In this document: one piece after another, positions 53,148-62,362 of the stretch
Numbering within the stretch: position 1 is the stretch's first letter
Layout of the letters: each line of letters opens with the position of its first letter
NCBI GenBank assembly: GCA_949358305.1
Contig: OX442314.1
Span: 29,373,118 to 29,437,117, forward strand
Length of the DNA: 64,000 nt
Direction: 5' to 3'
DNA from: Strigamia acuminata
Lineage: Eukaryota; Arthropoda; Chilopoda; Geophilomorpha; Linotaeniidae
Notes under the pieces: model-generated
Databases searched by the model: none
The model's input: the letters and a program-made list of their open reading frames with translations, nothing else
What the model was told of the DNA's origin: nothing
Translations under genes and position numbers: made by a program

Positions 53148-53160
53148 AAGGGGGGAGGGA
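53148..53160 (+). other. polypurine tract of the 14.45-kb element
   Basis: AAGGGGGGAGGGA directly abuts the 3' LTR, as needed for plus-strand priming. Confidence 0.85.
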
Positions 53161-53832
53161 TGTCACGGGCAGGTTACCCACCCTTCTTTTTTATTCATTT
53201 TTAACTTAGACTGACCCAATCTTAAGTTTTCTTATTTTTTCCCAATCTTTCTTTTCATCTAACATCGATGATTCATCTCTAAATATATGCGCAGCTTCAT
53301 TGCGCGCATCTTATTATTTCCAACAATTAACCTTATTTCACACCTTCCACCCCCTCACCCACTCCAATCGACCTGGTCACATGACTCATGTTTACCTGGT
53401 CGCTACTTTTATCCATAATCCACACTTCTCATATTTCTCTCAACGAGTTAACACCTCCTAGATTGAATTGAGTTTGTCAATCTTTATTTTGCGCTTTAAT
53501 ACGCGCACCTCTTAATTTAACACTTAATAGCGCCTCTTTTTGCCCACCTTTTATCCCTTCGCATGCCTGTGACATCCTACGCCCACCCGCATATGAATAT
53601 CACTGCGCATACTCATTCTTTTTAAACGTAAAGACCCACAACGTGAGATTGAGCCCGTCGAATATAAATAATGTGTGTTACAGCGAGTTAGGTTTATTCA
53701 CCGTCCGATATCCGCATATGACGATGGCACAAACAGAGTAAATCTACGAACTTTGCCCGCTGATTTGCGCTAACATCACCTTGCGCGTAAATTCAGATCA
53801 AATCAATTAAACATCTAAGTTGATTCGTAACA
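53161..53832 (+). repeat. 3' LTR of the 14.45-kb element
   Basis: 672 bp, with one base noted as different from the 5' LTR, followed by the AGAC target duplication. Confidence 0.93.
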
Positions 53833-53836
53833 AGAC

Positions 53837-54128
53837 TATTTATTATTTTTAAAGCCAAAGCTATGACACGCGAAGTTGCGCATTATGGCAGTACATTGAT
53901 GCGATGCAGTGAAGCTAATGCGTCGGTGTGATGCGCTGCAGTGAAGCAGGACGAGAATCACTCGAGTCATTTTGCAATAGTTTTAGAGAAGGCGATTTGC
54001 TGTAACGAGCAAGTTTTTTGAGTATGCGTGTTTAATTTACAAGGTTTTATTCGTTTTTTGTATTTTATTACACATTTTACTGGACAATTTGTATTGCATT
54101 ATTTATCAACATTATTTTTTTTGTAATA
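53837..54128. repeat. duplicated flank between transporter copies
   Basis: 53849-53950 (AAAGCCAAA, then GCGCATTA, and repeated GATGCAGTGAAGC) matches the DNA after copy C at 59863-59965. The part from about 54024 (GCGTGTTTAATTTACAAGG) matches 56987 onward, upstream of copy C. These shared edges mark the duplication unit. Confidence 0.65.
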
Positions 54129-54182
54129 ATGTACGCATTGTTGAGAATGGAATTCGACGTTTATTTTAAGTTGGACTTATAG
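54129..54182 (+). CDS. upstream ORF of transporter copy B, 17 codons
   Basis: An ATG opens MYALLRMEFDVYFKLDL and stops one base before the main ATG at 54184, in another frame. Copy C has the counterpart MYTLLRMEFDVYFKFD; in copy A the homologous codons are fused in frame to the main protein. It may be a regulatory uORF or a leftover N-terminus. Confidence 0.4.
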   Translation: MYALLRMEFDVYFKLDL

Positions 54183-54183
54183 A

Positions 54184-56851
54184 ATGGCTCATTTCGTAAG
54201 GCGGTTGAGTTTAAGATTGCAGAGCATTCATTTCGGCGAGTACAGACATAGTTTTCACGAACATTCGAAATGGAAAAGTCCTCACACGTTTCTCGTAATG
54301 ATGTGTTTGGCCACTGTCGATCCGTACGATCTGAGTGATCATACCGAAAAATTGTTTGTGAATGGTGGACGTAAGATAAAATCTCTTCATAATAAAATAC
54401 AAATCATTACTTTAATAGATTTTTATTTATTTCATTCAGTTGCTTTCGTCTTAATTGAAGCTCTTTTATTATTCCTCGTTGGCATTCCCTTAGTTTTTCT
54501 GGAAACCCAAATAGGCCAATTTTTTGGTCAATGCAACCTACACGTATTGTACCACATGTGTCCCATAGCAAGTGGTAGCCATCAACTGTCGCTGCAGATG
54601 AGTAGATACCAATTACAACTGTTTTTAATTTCCATTCGTAGGTGTTGCAGTTATTCAGGTGATCAATTTGTACTTATGTTTAATCCGGAATACCATCGTT
54701 TTGTCTTGGATGATGAATTATTTTCTTGCTTCACTATCTTTCAAGTCTGTCTGGAACTACTGTGGACATAAGTGGAATCGGCAAAGTGATAATCGTTAAT
54801 TAGCATTGGTTTCGTACATTCTAAGTATTTGTATTGCAGATTGTTTGACAAAACGTCAGTGGGAATATTGTCTGGAACGAGATTCACTGTATTACAATCG
54901 TAGCTGTCATTCAATAGAAAGCTTCTGTAGTTACTTTGACATGGAAGAATTTAACAACACGCACTGCGTAGGAGATAAAGAACAACAATCCGCATATTCA
55001 TTATTTATTAGAAATCATTCAAACCCAGGAAGAGATTATTTCACATTTACACTTAAGTATGCTTTATAAATCCAAATTAATGTGCAATAACCGTTGAATT
55101 GGAATTTTGCATATACAGAAGCTCATTGGGCGATGGTATTTCGGATGCATACACTGTTTTAAATTATACAGCAGCATGGCTAATTGTTTATTTCTGTGTC
55201 CATAATGGACTTCACAAAAATGGCTTATTGGTAAGAACATTTAAAGCACTTAATTAAATCCGTGTTATGTCATAAATTTGTTTTTTTTTCTAAAAAATTA
55301 ATGAATAGATATCACACTTTTTTTTTGTTTTCACCACTGTGTTGTGCACAGTAGTTTTAATTGGTTGTGCCATTATTCCTGGTGGAATGGCGGGTGTAAT
55401 CAATGCTTTACAAATAAGTGAAATTTCAACTAAATTTCAAGCTTCCATTCAAGAGTTTTCTGTGTGTATTAATACCAAATGATACTATTAGTTGTCTGAT
55501 CATGACGTAAAGCAAATATTATTTTTCTTTTCATTCCGTTTTTAAAAAAGACTTGGAGTCATGCACTTGCTGGAGTTATTGGCAGACTCAAAATTGGTCA
55601 CGGAGTAGTCATATTTTTGGCAAGCATGAACCAATACCACACATCTTTCTTCAAGTATTAAATTTTAAAACGGTTGACCCTTTTTTAAAAAGACTTATCA
55701 CACTAGATACGCCGCTTGTTCATCAATTTATGCCAATACATTTAACCTGGCGACTAGTTTTATGGTATACGCACTGGCACATACACTCCTTTACGTCGGA
55801 ATGCCGGGAGAATATCAATTTATGGTCACTAATATCTCGGAACCTTTGTCGACAATCCGTGAAAGTCCGAATTTCATCCACTACCAACCATTGGCCCCAC
55901 TTTGGAGTATGTCTTTCTGTTTTATTTATCTGGTGAAGTCTCTTGGAAACAATGTATAGCGGTGTGTATTTACAATTTCATCTCTACTCATTTGCTTCAC
56001 TTTCAGTATATTGTCTTAGAATGCATCGTGATCAGTCTGGTTGATATTATTCCAGTAGATATCAGCAAAACAAACGTAATTTATTTTCGCATTATTCTTG
56101 TCGTTGTGGGATGGCTTTTGGGATTTTTCTTTTTCATTTCGGTAGCAAGACGGAGTTACATTCACGTTTTGTAGAAATTTAAATTAATGTATTGATGTTT
56201 TTAGAATCCATATCAGTTGATAAACGATTTATACAGTATGGTTAATTTGGATATTGACATAATAACAACAATTCAAGTACTCATATTCACGCTTGTGTAT
56301 GGTACGTATTTATTTTTTAAAAACTAACATAAAATGTAATTTTTTTGTAAATTTAAAATTAATTAGGTTTCGCTTCAACAATAAAAAATCGCCATTTTAA
56401 AAATTTACTTGATATGACTGGTTGGCATAACGTTCTATATCATTTCTTGCAAATTATTTATTACGCCGTATTACCAGTGGCTATAATGGTAATGAAATTA
56501 AAATATTTTTTTTTAATTCCTTATTTATTTAAAAATTTAATTCTGTAATAGGTATTTGTCGTGTCGAAACTTATCGAAGGAACCCGACTGTTTCCGAACG
56601 ATACAGTTTGGAAAGCATTTCTGGCTGCTGTACACCTCATTAAAACACCCTTAATAATACTTGGTTTTGCCATGTATAAACTTTGGAAAGCTGTTAAACA
56701 CGGCCAGTTATTGACGTCCGTATTTGTGCCAACAAGCACGTGGTTGCCTCAGCCAGTTTTGTCGCACGAACCGTACAAAAGCAAATACAAACACGGAACA
56801 TGGAAATATTATGTCGATAACTGGCTGGATAAACTTGGAGTAGAAAAATAA
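54184..56851 (+). CDS. SLC6-like transporter paralogue B, 12 exons, 650 aa
   Basis: Exons: 54184-54370, 54440-54574, 54642-54785, 54840-55056, 55119-55230, 55309-55461, 55551-55654, 55707-55953, 56007-56141, 56205-56301, 56367-56488, 56552-56851. Every junction is GT-AG and the phases equal those of copies A and C. TM1 reads FLVMMCLATVDPYDLSDHTE up to NGG: the aspartate matches the position used by monoamine transporters, but NVWRFPY is absent. TM6 has FLASMNQYH and TM8 has LVKSLGNN where the family has a DSS-type sodium/chloride site. Copy B is much closer to C than to A, also in introns. AATAAA lies at 56858. Confidence 0.88.
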
Positions 56852-56892
56852 ATTCTAAATAAACTACTTCGTTGTCCTAATATCAAAACAGT

Positions 56893-56996
56893 GGAATTTT
56901 TGAGATGCTCACTAGGATGTTAACGAAGCGCGACGATTTGCCCGTGTAGAGCCGTTGATCCAAATGACCGCGCATTGGCACAAGATGCGTGTTTAA
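56893..56996 (+). pseudogene. C-terminal relic of an SRPK-like kinase
   Basis: The words TTTTTGAgATGCTCAC, GATCCAAATGACCGCGC and GGCACAAGATGC align with the end of the intact kinase (GATCCGAATGACCGCGC at about 36489), and the remnant ends at GTGTTTAATTTA like that gene. Internal deletions and stops destroy the frame. It shows that kinase and transporter were duplicated together. Confidence 0.75.
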
Positions 56997-57102
56997 TTTA
57001 CAAGGTTTTACAAGTTTTTGTATATTTTATTATATATTTTATTATATATTTTACTGTACATTTTGTATTGCATTATTTATCAACACTATTTTTTTTGTAA
57101 TA

Positions 57103-57153
57103 ATGTACACATTGTTGAGAATGGAATTCGACGTTTATTTTAAGTTTGACTAG
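57103..57153 (+). CDS. upstream ORF of transporter copy C, 16 codons
   Basis: It encodes MYTLLRMEFDVYFKFD and stops one base before the main ATG at 57155, as in copy B. Confidence 0.4.
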   Translation: MYTLLRMEFDVYFKFD

Positions 57154-57154
57154 A

Positions 57155-59827
57155 ATGGCTCATTTCGTAAGACGGTTGAGTTTAAGATTGCAGAGCATTC
57201 ATTTTGGCGAGTACAGACATAGTTTTCACGAACATTCGAAATGGAAAAGTCCTCACACGTTTCTCGTAATGATGTGTTTGGCCACTGTCGATCCGTACGA
57301 CCTGAGTGGTCATGCTGAGAAAGCGTTTGCGAATGGTGGAGGTAAGATAAAATCTCTTCATAATAAAATACACATCATTAATTTAATCGATTATTAATTA
57401 TTTCGTTCAGTGGCTTTCCTCGTAATTGAAACCCTTTTATTATTCCTCGTTGGCATTCCCTTAGTTTTTCTGGAAACTCAAATAGGCCAATTTTTTGGTC
57501 AATGCAACATACACGTATTGTATCACATGTGTCCCATAGCAAGTGGTAGCCATCAACTATCATTGCAGATGAGTAGATACCAAAATTACAACTGTTTTTA
57601 ATTCCATTCGTAGGTGTTGCAATTATTCAAGTGATCAATTTGTACTTATATTTAATCCGAAATACCATCGTTTTATCTTGGATGATGAAATATTTTCTTG
57701 CTGCACTATCTTTCAAGCCTGTCTGGAACTACTGTGGACATAAGTGGAATCGGCAAAGTGATAATTGTTAATTATTATTGATTTCATACATTCTAACTAT
57801 TTGTATTGCAGATTGCATAACAAGAGTTCAATGGGAATATTGTGTGGAACGAGATTCGCTGTATTACAATAATAGCTGTCTTTCAATAGAAAGCTTCTGT
57901 AGCCACTTTGACATGGAAGAATTTAACAGCACGCACTGTGTAGGAAATGTAGGACAAAAATCCGCATATTCATTATTTATTAGAAATCATTCAAACCCAG
58001 GAAGAGATTATTTCACATACGCACTCAAGTATAAATTCGAAATCCAAATTAATGTGCAATAACCGTTGAATTGGAATTTTGCATACAGAAGCTCATTGGG
58101 CGATGGTATTTCGGATGCATATACTGTTTTAAATTATACAGCAGCATGGCTAATTGTCTATTTCTGTGTCCATAATGGACTTCACAAAAACGGCTTATTG
58201 GTAAGAACATTTAAATCACTTAATTAAATCCCTGTTATGTCATAATTTTATGTTTTTTTTTTTAAAAAAATTAATGAATAGATATCACACATTTTTTTTG
58301 TTTTTACCACTGCGTTGTGCACAGTAGTTTTAATTGGTTGTGCTTTTATTCCTGGTGGAACGATGGGTGTAATGAAAGCTTTAAAAGCAAATAATTCAAC
58401 CGTATTTCAAGCTTCTATTCAAAAGTTTTCTGTGTGTATTAATACCAATGTTACAATTAGTTATCTGATTATTCCGTAAAGCAAATATTTCTTTTCTTTT
58501 TATTCCGTTTTTGAAAAAGACTTGGAGTGCTGCACTTGGTGTAGTTATTGGCAGACTCAAAATTGGATACGGAGTAGTCATATTTTTGGCAAGCATGAAC
58601 CAATACCACACATCTTTCTTCAAGTATTAAATTTTAAAATGGTTGAAACCTTTTTTAAAGTGAGTTATCACCCTAGATATGCCGCTTGTTCATCACTTTA
58701 TGCCAGTATATTTAACATGGCGACTAGTTTTATGGTATATTCAATGGCAGCTACTTTCCTTTACGTCGGATTGCCGGGAGAATATCCATTAATGCTCAGT
58801 AATCTCTCCGAACCTTTGTCAATGATCCGTGAAAGTCCGAATTTCATCCACTACCAACCAATGGCCCCACTTTGGAGTATGTCTTTCTATGGTATTTATC
58901 TCGTGAAGTCTCTAGGAAACAATGTATAGCTGATGTGTATGAACAATTGCATCTATACTAATTTGCTTCACTTGCAGTATATCGTCTTAGAATGCATCGT
59001 GCTCTCTCTGGTTGATATTATTCCAGCAGAAATCAGCAAAACAAACGTATTTTATTTTCGCATTATTCTCGTCGTTGCAGGATGGCTTTTGGGATTTTTC
59101 TTTTTCATTTCGGTAGCAAGACTGAGTTAAATTCACGTTTTGTAGAAATTTAAATTAATGTATTGATGTTTTTAGAATCCATATCAGTTGATTCACGATT
59201 TATACAGTATGGTTAATTTGGATATTGACATAATAACAACAATTCAAGTACTCATATTCACGCTTGTGTATGGTAAATTTTTGTCCTTCTAAAATTATCA
59301 TAAAATGCAATTACGTAATTTTTTTTAATTTTAATTAATTAGGTTTTGCATCAAAAGTAAAAAATCGCCATTTTAAAAATTTACTTGATATGACTGGTTG
59401 GCATAACGTTCTATATCATTTCTTGCAAATTATTTATTACGCTGTATTACCAGTGGCTATAATGGTAATTAAATTAAAATATTTTTTTTAAATTCCGTAT
59501 TTATTTAAAAATTTAATTCTGTAATAGGTATTTGTCGTGTCGAAACTTATCGAAGGAATCGGACTGTTTCCGAATGATACAGTTTGGAAAGCATTTCTGG
59601 CTGCTGTACACCTCATTAAAACGCCCTTAATAATACTTGGTTTTGCTATGTATAAACTTTGGAAAGCTGTTAAACAGGGCCAGTTTATGACGTCCGTATT
59701 TGTGCCAACAGGCACGTGGTTGCCTCAGCCAGTTTTGTCGCACGAACCGTACAAAAGCAAATACAAACACGGAACATGGAAATATTATGTCGATAACTGG
59801 CTGGATAAACTTGGAGTAGAAAAATAA
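57155..59827 (+). CDS. SLC6-like transporter paralogue C, 12 exons, 649 aa
   Basis: Exons: 57155-57341, 57411-57545, 57614-57757, 57812-58028, 58089-58200, 58282-58431, 58520-58623, 58677-58923, 58978-59112, 59176-59272, 59343-59464, 59528-59827. All are GT-AG and in frame. Compared with B it lacks one codon in exon 6. TM1 ends VDPYDLSGHAEKAFANGG, so the family hallmark is lost as in A and B, while TM2 (GIPLVFLETQIGQFFGQCN) and the cysteine pattern of the large loop are kept. AATAAA lies at 59834. The family is plasma-membrane, sodium-coupled; whether this protein transports is uncertain. Confidence 0.88.
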
Positions 59828-59839
59828 ATTCTAAATAAA

Positions 59840-60219
59840 ATTGTCAAGGTCGAGTATTAATTTTAAAGCCAAAACAATAATGCGCGCAGTCGCGCATTAC
59901 GGCCGTACATCGATGTGATGCAGTGAAGCTAATCCATGAGTTTAATGCGATGCAGTGAAGCTAGTTGAATTATCCGTTTATTTACTTCGGTCTACTTCAT
60001 TACTTTTTTACACAAATCGCAACTGAATATTGGTGCAATTTGTATGATTAAATATATAATATCCTATTTGTTCACTGGGTCAGCTGTAGTTTCTCAGGTG
60101 AATAAAATCAACTTTAAAATAGAATATATGACAATTACAACATATTTTAATTGGATCATTCAGACCTTAATTGGTAGATTCAAAATCAATAAATAGCAAA
60201 ATATTAAAATATTGGAAAA
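59840..60219. other. 3' flank of transporter copy C, no gene
   Basis: 59863-59965 is the second copy of the flank seen at 53849-53950. The remainder shows nothing recognisable. Confidence 0.55.
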
Positions 60220-60961
60220 TTAAAGAATTTGTTTCATAATTAACCTGTTAATTACAATGACGCAATAAAGCAAATCTATATTATCAGTTTTAACCACTGC
60301 TGCTGTTAAAGCTTCCAAGTTACCGGAAGTTGGTACGAATTCTGCTAGATTTTCTGAGTAAGGATTTGGTGAAATCAGAGATGGAAATTCATTCGTAAAA
60401 AGAGCATGACACTCTGGAACAACTGCTAAAACTGCAATCCGCTTTTCATTAAACATGTGCTTAACCTTGTTTCCAATACATTTGCTCGTTTTGACAAATC
60501 GACACGCCCATCTCTTACCAATAATACTGAAAAATTAAAAATATATAAATATTTGGGTCATTTTTTTTTTTTTTTTTTTAGATAAAATTGATTATTTCTT
60601 TAATTAACTTGCAAATTGTGTTTTGTATAAATGGTGTTAGGAAGTCTCCTTCTTTTATTGGTGGCACCCGGAGTTCCATGTCACATTTTTCCAAACTTTC
60701 AAAGCAAACGATTCGTGAATAACTTTTAAATATATCTGCGTAATAAAAAAAAAATTGTTACAATTAATTTTTATTTTTATTGAATTTATAAACACCTGTT
60801 AAATTTTTTGCGTTGTCATCACACAAAAAACTCCTTTTCCTCTCGTCCGTTAAGTGTAGCGAGGCAACATCTTCGTCTTTCAAGCGGAAGCAATTTTTGA
60901 TGATTACTTCCGATTTGGTTATACATTCGAGTTTTTTGTCTTCAAAGCTGATGGAAAACAT
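60220..60961 (-). CDS. three-exon gene of unknown function, 199 aa
   Basis: Exons on the minus strand are 60961-60796, 60735-60609 and 60526-60220, with introns of 60 and 82 bp. Donors AACAG/GTGTT and GCAA/GTTAAT and acceptors ACGCAG and TTTTTCAG keep one frame that ends in TAA. The protein starts MFSISFEDKKLECITKSE, is rich in cysteine (about 10) and lysine, and includes GKRWACRFVKTSKC and RIAVLAVVPECHALF. An acceptor-like TTTTTAG lies directly before the ATG, so an upstream exon (for instance around 60990-61060) is possible. I do not recognise the family. Frame continuity over three exons favours a real gene. Confidence 0.55.
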
Positions 60962-62362
60962 CTAAAAATTCATTAGAAAATCGAATTCAACTACTATTAC
61001 ACTTGACACCTGCATTGCAGTTCAATCATTTTCCCAAAGTCGAAGATGATGGGATTTTCAATTATCCTAAAATTTGTCAATTTTTTGATGCTGTGTATCA
61101 ATTAGTAAGTAAATGGAGTTACTTTTCCTTTTCAACATGAAACAGTTCGTTTTCTTTTAACAGACAGTTTTCCAATTGGGAGAATAAGTGAGTTGGAAGA
61201 CATGATTGATTATTTGCATCTTCACCTGCAAATTATTATTTTGTTTTGGCATCAAACCGCAAAAAGAACCAATAGATTGAATAAAGTACAGTACTTTTCA
61301 CGAAATAAATCCACAAAACTAAAGTACACGCCAAAGTCCATGCAGAGTTTGTCATTTGTATAATTTTTATTCTAAAATAGTCTTAATAATGTAACGTTAC
61401 AAGTAAAATTGCACCAGAGGGCGATAAGCGCTAATTGGAGGATTTACGGTTCACATTATTGCATTATTTATGTTGAATTTACATCTCGGTTCATTGGTTT
61501 TTCACTTTTCATCTTGAGGTAAGAAACCTTTAAGAAATTGCATTGGTTTCATCCGACACTGCAAGCCTTTTAGTCTTCAAGGATTCGTGTGTTCTGTTTG
61601 ATTAGTTTATCCAACTGGGACAAACCAAGCCCACTTGTTTGAAATGCTCACTTAAGGAATAGTGGGTTTCCCTGTCGCCCTGCCTGAACTTGACGACTTC
61701 ACCGCTACATTGGATACCGGTGAGGTCGAAAAACCAACGAGTGAGCCAATAGATCGCTTTTCTTGGTTAGTGTGCTCTGCATTGCACGCCTCTGCTGGCT
61801 GGAAACGCGCCACGATTACACTTGAAACTGCTTGGGCTGAGCACGACGTAGATCGCGTTGTGTTGCGGTCTAACTAGAAAAGTTATGTCGCAGAAGAGGG
61901 AAAGTTCATGAAAATGAATCATAAAAATTTTTATTTTCTTAATTAAAAATTGCAAATTTTTATGAAGATATGACGTATCCCTGGCGGAATTTTCTTTATA
62001 GTTCTGGATTTTCCTGGATAAGCCATAAATAACATCATTAATTTGTTGATGTTATACAATTAAAAAAAAAAAAAAGAAAAAGTGAAAAAGAGAAAAAAGA
62101 AAAAGAAAGTTATGCATTTTTTCTGTTCTTTTTCTTTACTTTTAGTTGTTCTATAGAAGGAAGTAGAAACTAAACATTTGAAACGGGGAATTCCAAGTGT
62201 TATTCACGACACCTCGTATGAAAGTGCATTCGTCCAACTCCGTGATCAAACCGTGTCATATTACGCATCTCGCGTCATAACTCAGTTGATAATGGCGTTT
62301 TAAAGTTTGTTTGTAATTAATTTTCTTGTTTCTGTTAACATTTTCAAAGTTTTAAATTCTGA
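60962..62362. other. intergenic, no supported gene
   Basis: A 71-codon frame at 61662 starts only at GTG and resembles nothing. Other frames are short. The sequence is AT-rich with a long AG-rich run near 62062-62110. Confidence 0.45.

Larger units (their letters stand above)
39382..53832 (+). mobile_element. 14.45-kb three-ORF LTR retrotransposon (Ty3/gypsy-type)
   Basis: LTRs of 672 bp (39382-40053 and 53161-53832) start TGTCACGGGC and end TTCGTAACA; I saw one difference (39422 C, 53201 T). AGAC flanks the element at 39378-39381 and 53833-53836. A primer site lies 4 nt after the 5' LTR and a purine tract directly before the 3' LTR. Coding order is Gag, then protease-RT-RNase H-integrase, then a third large ORF, then 1.8 kb without genes. 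Order RT before IN places it with Ty3/gypsy. GCGC-containing words such as TGCGCA are strikingly frequent throughout. It inserted between transporter copies A and B. Confidence 0.95.

Noticed and set aside
61662-61877. 71-codon plus-strand frame
   Set aside because: It starts at GTG and resembles no family; kept only as an intergenic note.
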